A stretch of 64,000 bases of DNA from Aphanomyces cochlioides. Lineage: Eukaryota > Oomycota > Saprolegniomycetes > Saprolegniales > Verrucalvaceae. The position numbers and the translations under genes were made by a program. Below, in pieces: positions 21,309 through 31,873 of the stretch. The stretch lies in assembly GCA_019828595.1 (NCBI GenBank), contig JAHQRK010000030.1:372001-436000 (forward strand), written 5' to 3'. The stretch's first letter is position 1. Every line of letters starts with the position of its first letter. The notes under the pieces were generated by a model. It saw only the letters and a program-made list of their open reading frames with translations. It had not been told where the DNA came from and searched no databases.

Positions 21309-23759
21309 TACGATCCATGGGTCGTTAGCTTGCTCATTGTAAAGTCGAGGTGATGGACGACCTCGTCGGTCGAAGAGTTCCATAGGAGTTGTGCTGACTC
21401 TGGGATTTGGTGGTTGTTGAGGATTCTGGAATGGTGTGGACTTAGCGACTGATGTGTTGGAGTCAGTCGGGTCGGGCGTGGATCCTTCGTGTGTCAGTGA
21501 TGGTTGTAGGTTAACGGGAGCACTGTTAAGGCGACTCATGCGTCGAGTCTGGATAGGGCAGACTGCGAGTCGAGATAATCCGTCAGCGGCCCCGTTGAGT
21601 TCGCCGGGTCGATGGATGACTGTGTAGTCGAGTCCTTGAATCTCCATGGCCCATCGGGTGAGTTTGTGGTTTCCTGAGCGCGATCCAGTATTGAAGAGCC
21701 AAGTCATGGCTTCGTGATCGGTATAAATGTCAAAGTGTCTGCGATCGATATAATGTCGGAACTTTCGAGTCGCCCATACGATTCCCCAACATTCGATCTC
21801 AGAGATCCCCATTTCTTTTGAGATCCATTTTTGCTGAGCCTTTGTCAAGGATTGACTGGCATTTGCGATGACGCGATTCTTGCCTTGTTGTTTTTGCATA
21901 AGGACTGCACCGACTGCTATATGACTGGCATCGACCCAGATCGAGAAAGGTAGATCTAAATCAGGGTGTGCCAGGATCGGTGGTGAGACCAGACTGCGTT
22001 TGAGACGTTCGAGCGCCTCGTCACATGCGGTCGACCAGGTAAATTGTTCGGCAGTTAGTAAGTTGGTCAAGGGTGCAGCGATCTTAGAGAAGTCGCGTAC
22101 GAATCGACGGAAATAACCAGCGAGTCCCAAGAATGCGCGGACTTCCGAGGCATCTTTGAGTGCTTTGACGCGGAGGACTGACTTGATTTTCTCAGGATTC
22201 GGGAGAATTCCAGCTGGTGTGACAATGTGTCCTAAGAATGGAACTGATGATCGGCCCCATTTGCACTTGGACACCTTGAGTTTGAATCCAGCTTCTCTGA
22301 ATTTAGTAAGGACTTGACTGAGTCGGATCAAATGCGATCCAAAGTCTTCGCTGTAAACGATGCAATCGTCTAGATAGACTAGGCAAGTTCGCCATTTGTA
22401 GTCGATCAGGATGTGTTCCATAAGTCTCTCGAAACATGGGACTGCGTTGCAGAGTCCGAAGGGCATGACGAGCCATTCGTAGAGTCCGTACTTGCATGTG
22501 AAAGCCGTCTTCTCAATACTGTCTTTAGCCATCGGGACATTCCAGTATCCCGACGCAATGTCCATAGTGGAGAAGAGTTTGGCTCTGCCAAGGACGTCTA
22601 ATAGATCGTCGATCCGGGGCATAGGATAGGAGTCTTTCACTGTGATGCTGTTGAGTTTGCGGTAGTCGATACAGAAGCGTATCGATCCATCTGGCTTGCG
22701 GATCATAAGCACTGGACTTGACCAGGGACTCTTCGATGGCCGGATCAGTCCTAGATCAAGGTATTGATTGAGTTCCGCCTCCATAATGTCGCCTTCTGCC
22801 TTCGAAGTCCGATATGGTACGCTTCGGATCGGAGGGTTATTGCCCGTGTCGATGCTGAATTCGATCAGATGAGTCCGTCCGGGGGCTTTGGATGAGTCGA
22901 CGAATATGTCGGAGAACTTCATGAGAGTCTTGCGTAAGAGCTCGCGTTGATCGATGCTGAGACTTGAGTCAGTCCAGTCGATAGGTAGTTCTTTAGTCGA
23001 AGTCGTCTCCGATTGCAAAGGGCAGACAACGCCGGGGCCCCCGATTTGAGTGAGGACCCTCCTGGGTTCATCTGTAGTATGTGAGGATTGACCGTTGCCT
23101 GGTTGTGTGCGGGAATCGCGTGAGTCGAGGGTTGATTCCATGTGATCACGAGGTAACGCCATCCATGTACCAAGGATCGCATGAGCAGGAAGATGGATCG
23201 GCGGAAGGATTAGCGACTTAAGGAGTACAGTCCGCGATGGATTTGTGCGATGTAAGGCAGCTGCGGCGTGTAGTAGAGCCGACTTGGTGGGTTCGACGAG
23301 TATAGTGGTCGAAGTTGGTAAGTCTGATCCCGCAGAGCACGTGATCCATTGGAAAGATCGTGGAGGGATTTGAGTCGCTGTTGCGACTGTGACAGGTCCA
23401 GTTGCATGAGTCTCCTGTTGTGTAGGGCTCAGTGGCGAAAGTGAGATCAGCTCGTTGCAGCCATCGATCGATAGTGTGTTGTCATTCAAGTTGATAATCG
23501 CACCCATTTGGCGTAATAGATCGATGCCAACAATGCAGTCTGTAAGGGCAGTCGACATGACCCAGAAAGGGAAGAGGACTTTGCGTCCAGCTAAGTTGAT
23601 CGTGAGTTTGATGCGACCAAGCATTTCGAGTCGAGAGTTGTCGGCTGATACAAAGGAGGATCGAGGTTGTGACAGAGTTGGGCATCCTAATTTGTGCCAG
23701 AAAGTCGCGCTGACAAAGCTAGATGTAGCTCCAGTGTCGATCAGTGTCGTGGCTTTCAT
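21225..23759 (-). pseudogene. G2 protease, reverse transcriptase and RNase H
   Basis: 844 residues open from an ATG at 23759. The aspartic protease has TTLIDTGATSSF and CIVGIDLL. RT has SPWSSPVLMIRKPDGSIRF, DIASGYWNVP and the catalytic CLVYLDDCIVYS. RNase H shows the D-E-D set: FSIWVDASHIAVGAV, EMGISEIECWGIV, FDIYTDHEAMTW. A single RNase H is present, unlike G1. The frame ends prematurely at 21225 because an 83-bp tandem duplication at 21143-21308 shifts it out of the integrase frame. Confidence 0.85.
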
Positions 23760-24792
23760 GTTGTTGAGTATGCTTGGATAAATGGATCCGATCGGATCTG
23801 GATCGAGAGTGACACAATCGTGTCAGTCTGCATAAGAGTCGCACAGAGGGCGGATTTCCTTCAAGTAGGTCGGAGCAATAGGTTGGATCGATCTTAGCCG
23901 ATTTGCGATGGAGACTGCGTAGTTGTCGAGACTTGGTTCGAGCTTGAGTTGAGGCAGTTCGAGTCCATTGTGGATAGTCCAACGGTAACTCATTCCAGAA
24001 TTCGTCGGAACATTCGAAATTCGTGGATTGTCGCACGCCGGAACATGACGTCGGAATGTCAGGCAGATACGTTACAGCGTCGGTCGGCAGTTTCTCGTCT
24101 TCAGAGGATGTCGTGCATGAGTCTTCACCTAAGATAGGCGCACCATCGTCTGGAGATTCATCCATGTCAAGGACTGCATAAGGATTCGCGTCAATCCAAG
24201 AAACTCGAGCTAACGGGTGTTTGCGAGTGTTGTTGAGGTCTCGACTGGCTCTTCGCGCCTCGTCGCATTTTTCTAGAGTGTCCGCAAACCATTTCAACTA
24301 GAGAGTCTCGTCCTCGATATCAGCAGGGGCGAGTAGTAAGTGTGAGTCCGTCTCCGATAAGTCCAAGGAGCGTAGGATTTCCTCATGGGTCGGGTTGACT
24401 TGTCGTTTGCGAATGCGTTCAAGTTGTTTGCGAACGTCCGACTTAGTGATTGGGTAAAGTCGATCTTCGATTTCTTTCGAGTATTCCTCCTCAGGGAACT
24501 CAAGGTGGGACTCCATCAGATCAGTGATTTCGTCGTCTGTAAAGACTGGAATAGGTTCAGGCGCAGTCGGATTCACAGTGTCAGGTGTACGACGCGACTT
24601 GGGCGAGCGGACTGAGTCCGGTTGCTGGGGTCGAGAAGTAGGAAGCGAGTCGTGTGTCGAGACATGAGATCCTCCAGAAGAGTCATCATAAGAAGAATCA
24701 GATGCATTTGTCTCGGACACGTGGGAAACGTGTTGAGTCTGGCATACCAGGACGCGTCCTGTTTCCGCAGGAGTCGTCCTGGCGCCGCGATC
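23719..24792 (-). pseudogene. G2 Gag-Pol linker with an internal amber stop
   Basis: Downstream of the gag TGA the same frame stays open through a Ser/Asp-rich linker (ETNASDSSYDDSSGGS) and a charged helical segment (DVRKQLERIRKRQVNP), is cut by TAG at 24298-24300, then continues (KWFADTLEKCDEARRASRDL) to 23719. A frame change just before 23760 is needed to enter the protease. This is the position where other Ty3/Gypsy elements join Gag to Pol. Two stops in one linker point to decay rather than programmed readthrough. Confidence 0.6.
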
Positions 24793-26875
24793 TCAAGTCT
24801 TGTCAGCTGGACGGGATGGGCAGCGCGACGCAGAGTGGCCGACTTGCTTGCAGATTGGGCAGGTTCGGACATGCTCGCCGACATAGTGACCGACTTGGTG
24901 GCACAAGTTGCAACGGAGGAACTTTCGAGGGCAGTCTTCGGCACCATGGCCGAGCCGATCGCATCGACCGTAGACCTTCACGCCGCTGGTCGTCATGTCG
25001 TCAGGCTTAGTGGTGATCATGACCGGGGCTAAGTCAGTGCGAGGTCGCGATCGAGAGGGTGCGGATTGCTGAGTCGCGGCAGGGACTGCGATCGGATTGG
25101 CACTGGGTGGATTAGGTTGCTGTGGGAATCCGGGTGCGTATGGCGAATGATATGCATAGGGGACATTCATTTGAGCCTGGACTGGGGCAGCGAAGAACGG
25201 AGTCGCTGGCTTCGCGAGGGCTTCAGTAAGTTGTTGAATCTGGGCGACGAAAGCTTGTTGACTCGTCTGGGTCGTATAGATTGCTTCGAGGATCTTGGCG
25301 AGAGTCAGATCCTCCTGGAAGCCGACTTTCGAGTTCCTACGGTTTGGTCGAGGAGATTGTTCGGGGGTTGAAGGGGCGGATCGATCGCTGAGATTCGATT
25401 TAGACGAGGCCAACGTAGTTGAAGCGGATCCCGATCGAGATCGCATTCGTTCACGGTAGACAGGCGGATCGTCAAGTCGGATCTGGCGAGTCCGAAGGAG
25501 CTTCATGCAGTCAGCAATAGAACAGAGCTCCTTGTCGGTGTTTTCCAGACAGGACTCAGCTCTCGCGTGCCGGACCCCACGTTTGAAGATAACGACTCTC
25601 TGGTGGTCGGGTACGTCGATATCATGAAGGATCGATTGGAGTCGGATCGCATAGGCCTTGACAGATTCCCCCTCAAGTCGTTCTGAGTCTTCGAACAGGT
25701 GGTCTACAAGCTCACGAGGGGTGCGATTGCAGAAGCGATCCATGAAATTGTCATAGATCTCACTCCATACGTCACCGTTTTTGGTCTTGGACAAAGCGAT
25801 CCACCACTGATTCAAGGCAGGGTGGACTTTGTCGGACGAGAGTTTGAGTCCGAGCAGCATCTTGCGATTAGAATCGCCCAGCTGACAACGGTCAGCTTGA
25901 TCGATCAGCTGCTTCATGAAGAATTCGCAATGAGCTTGATCGTCGGAAGTCGGAGTCGTGGTATACTTGACAGCACGTCCGAATGCTTGATTGGAGGTTG
26001 AGTCGGCGATTGATTCCTTGACGTCGGACATTTCGGTTGCCATTGCGTTGATGGACGATTGAAGTTCTAGGAGCAGCCGATGGGTAGAATCAGGTGTCGA
26101 TTTTGGTGAGTCAAACCCGTTGGTAGACACTGGGGTATCAGACTCAGATTTCGAAACAGCGTGGATTTCGCGAGTGAGTCGCTGACAGGCGACTTCGAGA
26201 GTTTGGACGCGGTGGAGTAGAGTCGAGTTGTCCTGAGTCAAAGCGTCGACTTGTGCGTTGAGTCGGCGATTGGATTCGATGAGTTCGACATTGGTTGAGT
26301 TCGCTGCGGTCAAGTTTTTGTTGAGTCGCCGTTTGAGTTTCTTCGTGGGAGCGACTCAAAACCTGTAGTTCGTGTAAGATGCGATGAAAGTCGGAGGCGC
26401 GGTCGTTAGCCAGAGTCTCGAGGTTCTGGCTAATGCGCTGTTGTTCAGCCGAGTGCTGTTGCAGGGACTGATGCAAATTCGAAATGGTCGTTTGTTGACC
26501 AGCCAAGACAGTTTCCAAACGGACAAAGTCGGTTTCGTGCGTCGGAGATCGATTAGAATGTTGAAGATCGGTTAGTACAGACTTGAGTTCTCCATAAGTA
26601 GAGTTCATTTCGAGCTGGACTTGGTTGGTGCGATCGGAGAGTCCATGCAAGGAGATCGATAGAGAATTCAAGGAAGTCACCGCCATTTCGTGTTGCGACT
26701 GCGACGTCTGTAGTGCAAGATTCAAACGATCGTTGAGGGAGTTAAACATAACGGACGAGGAGTCGACTTGCGTTTGTAACGACCGCAGTTGGGCGGAGAA
26801 ATTGGAAACCAACGTAAGGGCAGTTTCAGGAGTCTCATTTTCCATTTCAACGTCCGAAGGCAGGCACGAGTTCAT
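24793..26875 (-). pseudogene. G2 gag: coiled coil, capsid region, three zinc knuckles
   Basis: From an ATG at 26875 the frame encodes a long heptad-rich coiled coil (FSAQLRSLQTQVDSSS...HEMAVTSLNSLSISL). In an A-run near 26316 (CAACAAAAACTT) a +1 frame change is needed to continue into VELIESNRRLNAQVDALT and the capsid region (FMDRFCNRTPRELVDHLF, ESVKAYAIRLQSIL). It ends with Cys/His knuckles: a degenerate CDRLGHGAEDC, CNLCHQVGHYVGEHVRTC, and canonical CPICKQVGHSASRC. The second frame has no ATG of its own at the overlap, so the two parts were one protein. The run may be an indel or a translational shift site. The frame ends at TGA 24793. Confidence 0.75.
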
Positions 26876-27746
26876 TGTTCGCTGGAGGATCGTTCATTTG
26901 GCTCGGCGCAGACGAAGGTACGAGCCGTCGAGCGTTCGTGGACTGATCGTGAGTTAGGAGGATGGGATCGTAAGCGTTCACTTGTTCGGTGGATCGGGCC
27001 GTTGGTAGAATCCCAAGAGAAGGTTGGGTCGAGACAATTTCAACGGTGTCATGTTGGACTTGAGAGTTAGTCAGCAATGGAGTCGAGAGATCTTGTTCCA
27101 GACGCAGATTCGAGGTAGGTCGCACGTGTTGAGTCTGAGTCACGACACTTCTTTCCGTGACTAGGGTGCGAGGAATATGTAGTTCGAGTGGATTCGGTCC
27201 AGCAATTGCTCGGCGAGGATTGGCAGTAATGGAGCGAGTAACGACAGTGCGCTCGACGATCGCCGATTGAGTCGCGACAGAAGTGGAGTTGCTTGCTTCA
27301 TATCGGACGATTTCTTGAGTGGACTCAGAATGGATCGCTCCCCCATCAGTCAAGGCAAGAGGGAGAACGCTTGAGTCAGACAAATACAAGTCATCATCCC
27401 CCTCGGGCAAGGGTACAGAGCAAGCGATCGCGAGTGCAGTCTCTTCGGACAAGGTCAGATCTTCAGAGGAACTGCAAGGATCCATTGAGTCATCGCTGAT
27501 GTCAGACTCAGGGGCTGTTAACGCCAGGTAAGGTTCAGGTCGGATTCGCTTCTCATCATCACGTTGCTCGGCTGAGTTAGCGTGATGTTGAAGCCGATAT
27601 TGTAAGTCGCGCTTCCTTGAGGTTGGAGAGGAAGGACGCGGAATCAGAGCCGAATCAAACTCAGACATGAGCTGAGGAGGTGACGCGGGTCTTGGATGTT
27701 GTGACGACTCGTGGATGGGCGAGTCGGTAGGTCTTCGAGGATCCAT
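26847..27746 (-). CDS. G2 ORF1, unknown 299-residue acidic/polar protein
   Basis: This is the first ORF after the PBS, with an ATG at 27746. It begins with Pro/Ser-rich sequence (MDPRRPTDSPIHESS), has a basic patch (RKRDLQYRLQHH), then a strongly acidic segment (SDISDDSMDPCSSSEDL) and a Thr/Ser-rich tail. No domain is recognised and no zinc knuckle is present. It overlaps the next ORF by 29 bases in a different frame. It may be an extra N-terminal Gag portion or an accessory protein. Confidence 0.55.
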   Translation of the reverse strand: MDPRRPTDSPIHESSQHPRPASPPQLMSEFDSALIPRPSSPTSRKRDLQYRLQHHANSAEQRDDEKRIRPEPYLALTAPESDISDDSMDPCSSSEDLTLSEETALAIACSVPLPEGDDDLYLSDSSVLPLALTDGGAIHSESTQEIVRYEASNSTSVATQSAIVERTVVTRSITANPRRAIAGPNPLELHIPRTLVTERSVVTQTQHVRPTSNLRLEQDLSTPLLTNSQVQHDTVEIVSTQPSLGILPTARSTEQVNAYDPILLTHDQSTNARRLVPSSAPSQMNDPPANNELVPAFGR

Positions 27747-27778
27747 AGAGATAGAGTCTTGAATAAAATTGGAGAATA

Positions 27779-27794
27779 CCCTGCTTCTCCACCA
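27779..27794 (-). other. G2 primer binding site
   Basis: Minus-strand TGGTGGAGAAGCAGGG begins three bases inside the LTR end and starts with TGG. tRNA not identified. Confidence 0.6.
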
Positions 27795-27797
27795 CTT

Positions 27798-28146
27798 TTG
27801 TGACGGTCGCGGGGATAGCGATGACGCACAAAAAGAATCGAAGGTCCAGACGTTTGGACTTCACAGGAACCGAATATCCTCGACTTCAGCCAATGACTCT
27901 GCACCAGGATCGGAAGAGGAAGGAGACTAACAACGGTAGTGTAGGTTAACCGAGTTAGGAGTAGTCGAGCAGAATGAGAAGTGAGATACATAGCTATCTA
28001 AGAATCGAAACATCTAATATGGAAGGAGCTTGAGTTCGAGGACGCTTCGGTCGAATCGAACTAGAATCTTAGTGGTTTGAAAGGGATCACCAGTGTGGGA
28101 TGATCCATGAGTTTGACAAGCAACGATCGAGGCTCAACCGTCATAA
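27798..28146 (-). repeat. G2 5' LTR
   Basis: Direct repeat of 17332-17680. On the minus strand it runs TTATGACGG...CCGTCACAA, so the ends are short inverted repeats (TTRTGACGG), around an inner TG...CA pair. A CTCATTCTG initiator-like string is present but no FPR follows. Confidence 0.9.
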
Positions 28147-28261
28147 AATCCTGATCGTCATAGATTACGTGGCTTCAAAGAATTCAAAAGTTCATCATCT
28201 TTGGCAAAGTTGCAACTTTGAATTGTGTGTTTTACGATCCATGAGAGCAACAACGCTATTC

Positions 28262-28522
28262 CATCACGCTAAATCCAATCTAGCGTGCGTTACTCACTCA
28301 AAATTTGGCATGATTGCCTGAGCAAGCACAACGGTCATATCCTCTACGATTCGGGACTATATGGCACCGATCACGCCAGACGCTATTCACCACGCCAAAT
28401 CTAGTGGAAATTCTAGCGTGCACGCTAGAATTTCGTTACACGCTATTTTTAGCGTGACACCGTTGGGCTTGAATTTGCCACGCTAGAACGCTAAATTCTA
28501 TTTGGTTAGCGGGTTAGCGTGG
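28262..28522. repeat. Cluster of CACGCTA inverted repeats with a 28-bp perfect palindrome
   Basis: Bases 28407-28434 form a perfect palindrome centred on GTGCAC. Around it CACGCTA/TAGCGTG pairs form smaller hairpins at 28265-28287, 28439-28456 and 28478-28522. It lies between the G2 LTR and K5. No coding frame covers it. Confidence 0.75.
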
Positions 28523-28712
28523 CCGCGTTGGGCATGCTCTGAAAAGTTGATCTAAAGTTTCTAACACAACTCAGAGCTGCTGGACTGTTTGAGAGGGGAC
28601 GAAGTAGAGATCAAAGTGAAAAGCAGACAACTCGTTTGCAACTTTGATTCGATCTACTTTCTGCCTCCTAAATTGATCGAGTTTGCGTGGAGCCAACGGG
28701 GCTGCTTGGCAT

Positions 28713-28726
28713 TCATTTCCCAATTC
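28713..28726 (+). promoter_or_regulatory. Oomycete Inr-FPR core promoter, K5
   Basis: TCATTTCCCAATTC matches the initiator TCANTYY plus N plus FPR CAWTTT with one mismatch, 65 bp before the ATG at 28778. Confidence 0.65.
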
Positions 28727-28777
28727 AGCAACTACAACAACGACCACGTACAAGCAGCGTTTGGCGAAAAGGTATTC

Positions 28778-29323
28778 ATGGCCAGTCATTTATTGTCGTC
28801 TACTGCCAACAGTCCTTCATCGACGTACTCCATCCCCTCTGCGATCAAAATGATCCACCGATTCCTGGAAGATGCCAAAAAGAGTCCGTCTGAAATCATT
28901 TCGACTGCGTCTCTAGTGTTGTCGCTGTCGTTGGAGGCTCAGATTCATCGGGTGACCGTTTTGACCACTGCACTCATGGTTGAACGCATTGTACAGTACG
29001 TAGTGCGTCATGGGACATTAGACCAACGACGAGCTCTCCTCTCTGTCCTGGTTGACATGAAGAACTACTGGCAGACTGCATTTCCATCGACCCAGCCGTG
29101 GAAATCGCACCTGAATGCCATTGAAAGACAAGCTGAAATCCACCATATTGGCGCTGATATTGCTCATCTCCAACAGCGACTCGCCCAAGTCGCAGCGACG
29201 CTTGACATCAATTTGAATATCCAAGTACTGGACGCCGTGGAAGTCAAGAACCAAGCCGAAATAGATGACGACTATCATCGCGACGTGATTAAAACCACAG
29301 AAGAAGACGACAAAAAGCCCTAA
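28778..29323 (+). CDS. K5: stand-alone helical domain of the kinase family
   Basis: A 181-residue protein from ATG 28778, downstream of an Inr-FPR match. It contains the whole helical module that precedes the kinase in K3 and K8: FLEDAKKSPSEIISTASLV, VLTTALMVERIVQYVV, ALLSVLVDMKNYWQ and TLDINLNIQVLD. It then departs from the family and ends in an acidic, polar tail (TTEEDDKKP). There is no kinase domain downstream. The frame is intact, so it may make a short protein able to compete for partners of the full-length kinases. Alternatively it is a truncated remnant. The module's function is unknown; I infer a binding or dimerisation role only from its helical character. Confidence 0.6.
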   Translation: MASHLLSSTANSPSSTYSIPSAIKMIHRFLEDAKKSPSEIISTASLVLSLSLEAQIHRVTVLTTALMVERIVQYVVRHGTLDQRRALLSVLVDMKNYWQTAFPSTQPWKSHLNAIERQAEIHHIGADIAHLQQRLAQVAATLDINLNIQVLDAVEVKNQAEIDDDYHRDVIKTTEEDDKKP

Positions 29324-30229
29324 CTCCACCAACTTTATGTTTGATGCATAAGATTTGACGACGTTGTTGGGATCAGACGGCTTTTGTTCATGCATGTCAA
29401 GGGACGACAGCATGGGAAACCTGCATAATAACTACTAAGTACAGTCAGATTCCAATATATTCTTCCTCATGTCATCACTGCTCATGTTTCTAAGTAATAC
29501 ACAGCAAACACGACGCTAGCTTTCGACTGCGAAGCTCTCGTGGTTTCCACATTAGGACATTTGAAACGTGTGAAGGAAGCGCCAAGGCTGGGACAAAGCC
29601 GGTAGCAGGTCATATCCAGGTCACATTAGGTCACACTTTTTGGAAATGAGGATATCTCCACTACCAGGAAGAGTTAAAGCGCCATACTTTGTCATTCCCT
29701 AGCAGGCCCTCACTGCAGTGAAGCGGAGGTCTAGTGAAAATATTTCTGCAGGCGGATGACTCGGAGGAGGGAGCCCCCAACGTGCACCAAAAAAAAGGTT
29801 TCTATATTTTCTCTCATCGGGTAAGGCGGCAGGTAGGCCGTAAGGCTGTGTCGCCACCCTGATGGCGCAATTTTCTCGACGGATGTCTGACGTCGTCCGC
29901 GCAGTTTAAGGCTTCGCAATTGCTCCTTGAGTTAGAAAAACCTAAACTCTGATCAGTAATTTATATAAAACCAGAATAAAACCTGCAAAAAACCTGTGGC
30001 CTCCTGCCAGTACACGACTAAATAGCCTTGTAGGAGCCAGGCAGCTAAGTCTGACGGCTCAACTAGGTCGTTCTCTTGTGTCTTGCGGATTCTACTAAAA
30101 AAGCAACAGCTCCACGAAATCTTTTGGGTCGAGCAGGGGCGGGTGCACTGTATCGTGGTCGAACATCCCAAACAGTCTTCGCTCCACATGCCGTATAGTG
30201 AAATATATCATTGCAGGCGGCAGGGCAAA
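29324..30229. other. Non-coding region
   Basis: No gene recognised. Three AGGTCA-type half sites occur in about 28 bp near 29608-29634. At 30120-30165 GGTCGAGCAGG followed by GTGGTCGAACA resembles the 5' flank of K9 at about 60570-60600. Confidence 0.4.
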
Positions 30230-30640
30230 GTCTATCAGGTTCACTTGAAAAAAACGCCTCCATCAAGCGGCAACCTCAAAGCGGAATGGCGTCGCGGAAA
30301 TCGTCACAAGATATCCAACATGGTCCTAGCAACACAACTGTAAGCCAGAGCGGATCTCGGGAAATGATTCATGAAATATTCAACACCGACTCGGGCGAAT
30401 TGGAAAAGTTTATTAACCATGGAGATTAAACGCTGGGCGTATGAGTCATCCATGTCGACTCGAATGCGGGAGCGTCCACCGCACGTCCAAGCCTCGACAG
30501 CAACAGTGATGCCGATCCACGACGCCAATACGATCCACAAGAATTTTAAAAGTGATGATATCTTGGCCCCAAGGACACGATTTCGAGATTCTAGGCATAG
30601 ATTAACCCTAAACCATCTACTATTGCGAATACTGTGAAGA
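30230..30640 (+). pseudogene. Kinase relic K6
   Basis: Scattered pieces of the kinase family: MIHEIFNTDSGELEKFI corresponds to the beta-3/alpha-C linker of relatives (FDQIHxADSxEFExxI), followed in other frames by MEIKRWA and then IHDANTIHKNFKSDDILA. The last is a degenerate catalytic loop (HRDxKGDN has become HKNFKSDD). Gly loop, DFG and C-lobe are not recognisable. An old, nonfunctional copy. Confidence 0.65.
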
Positions 30641-30996
30641 TTAGGGTGCGCTATTGGTTGTGTCTACTGAGAGGGGCAACTTCCACTGGCAGGGGTTTCA
30701 ATCTACACCATGTCATTTATTGTTCCTTGAACGCAAAATCAGCACGATGTGCGGGTCCAAGTTGACTGCAGAGCAGCTATCTTTCACCTTTTGCCTCGGA
30801 CCAAGTTATCCTAAACTAACGATTGCTTGACAGAGTCCACGATATTTGAGGCTGGAGTGCACTCCACTGCTTGGATCTCAAGAAAGTAGAGTGGGCAATA
30901 ATCCTCCTAAAGGTCGCAAGTTTCTGTGATACAGACATTTGAGAAGTGTGAGATTTCCTCCAACTGAATCTTTTGGGGTTCATCAGAGGACAATAG
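30641..30996. other. Non-coding flank of G3
   Basis: No gene recognised. Bases about 30885-30960 (GGGCAATAATCCTCC...GGTCGCA) are a diverged copy of sequence at 38276-38310. Confidence 0.4.
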
Positions 30997-31202
30997 ACGA
31001 ATCACTAGAATATTCTAGAAAGTTCTCGAGTTGATTACGACTGATATACGATGGCGAAAACAGATATGAAATATGCATTTAAAGTTTATGATTGGCCGAA
31101 GGCACGCGTTCAGTGCAGAAGTTCCTTCCTATATGAGAGTGTACAGATAGATAGTTTGATTAACGAGGATAATTCAGTTTCCAATTTGCCAAGTCTACCA
31201 CA
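30997..31202 (+). repeat. G3 5' LTR
   Basis: Direct repeat of 36652-36857; ends in CTACCACA. Weaker similarity (CAATA) extends a few bases further out at the left edge, so the LTR may be slightly longer. A small open frame begins with an ATG at 31051 inside the LTR. Confidence 0.85.
31174..31190 (+). promoter_or_regulatory. Inr-FPR core promoter in G3 5' LTR
   Basis: TCAGTTTCCAATTTGCC fits TCANTYY-N-CAWTTTNYY without mismatch, 28 bp from the LTR 3' end, so R-U5 would be very short. Confidence 0.75.
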
Positions 31203-31204
31203 TC

Positions 31205-31222
31205 TGGTAGCCTTCCGAGTTC
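31205..31222 (+). other. G3 primer binding site
   Basis: TGGTAGCCTTCCGAGTTC begins two bases after the 5' LTR. It shares TGGTAGC with the G4 site. Confidence 0.55.
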
Positions 31223-31230
31223 CAAGGCCG

Positions 31231-31320
31231 CCTCTGCCTGTGCCTGCCTGCCTGCGCCGTTGCCTGTCCCTCCGTGCCTGCCTGCCTGCCTGCTCCTGCC
31301 TGCCTGTTTGTGCCTGCCCT
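31231..31320 (+). repeat. Degenerate (CCTG)n simple repeat in G3 leader
   Basis: About 90 bases dominated by CCTG/TGCC units, between the PBS and gag. Confidence 0.9.
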
Positions 31321-31454
31321 TTCCCACCGCGTTCAAGGAAGAACCTCCGTTATCTCTGGTCCTTTGTGCCGAGTTTCTGGAGTCGCGTTTTTTAGAAGAA
31401 CCGTCCGAAGTCTGTGCATTGCCGTGCGCTTGTCCTAGTTGGCATCGCTAGGGG

Positions 31455-31727
31455 GTGTTTAAGAGACGAGACACTAGCGTGCGCAGTACCAAGGGCGTTG
31501 AAGACAATTGGATGCCCAAGCAGAAGACAGCCGTCAAGCGTAAAGAGTTTCAAGACAACGTCGAATACCTCGATCGCTTTGTTGAAGGCCAAGCAGCGAA
31601 ACTTGATCAACTGCGACACGGTCTCAAAGAAGCAGTTTTAAGAGTCGAACGTATTAAAGGAGTTTTTGTTCGGGAGTTGACAGCAGTCAGTCAATACTCC
31701 AATCGCGTCAAGCACTCAATCAACTGA
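31455..31727 (+). CDS. G3 leader ORF, coiled-coil-like, uncertain
   Basis: A 90-residue open frame upstream of gag. It is rich in Lys, Glu and Gln with heptad-like spacing (FVEGQAAKLDQLRHGLKE). It is not homologous to anything I recognise. It may be a leader peptide, an N-terminal remnant of Gag, or chance. Confidence 0.3.
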   Translation: MFKRRDTSVRSTKGVEDNWMPKQKTAVKRKEFQDNVEYLDRFVEGQAAKLDQLRHGLKEAVLRVERIKGVFVRELTAVSQYSNRVKHSIN

Positions 31728-31873
31728 TTGAGTGATATCCAAGTCCATACCGAGATCCAGTAGGAGTTGATTGGTCGGCATCTTACGACCATCCTATTGG
31801 GAAACAAGAAACAAAAGAAGACTCCAGCTAACGATTGTATTTGTATTACTTAATACAATCTTTTTGAACTAAT

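Larger units (their letters stand above)
17332..28146 (-). mobile_element. Ty3/Gypsy retrotransposon G2 (10.8 kb) with an antisense gene
   Basis: Two 349-bp direct repeats (two differences seen) flank gag-like ORFs, protease, RT, RNase H and integrase on the minus strand. PBS and polypurine tract sit at the expected inner edges. Between integrase and the 3' LTR lies about 1.8 kb with a decayed gene on the opposite strand. Coding is interrupted by in-frame stops, frame changes and an 83-bp duplication. No target-site duplication is visible. The near-identical LTRs indicate a young insertion. Confidence 0.9.

Noticed and set aside
24622..25032. Long plus-strand open frames opposite G2 gag
   Set aside because: They lie antisense to zinc-knuckle and capsid coding and look like codon-bias shadows; no motif, intron or promoter supports them, unlike the antisense gene at 17.9-19.4 kb.
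17332..28146. Host genes between 17 and 28 kb
   Set aside because: Paired LTRs, PBS, PPT and the PR-RT-RNH-IN order account for the minus-strand ORFs as one retrotransposon.
29608..29636. Triple AGGTCA as nuclear-receptor response element
   Set aside because: Nuclear receptors of this type are not known from oomycetes; three short half sites in 28 bp are easily chance.
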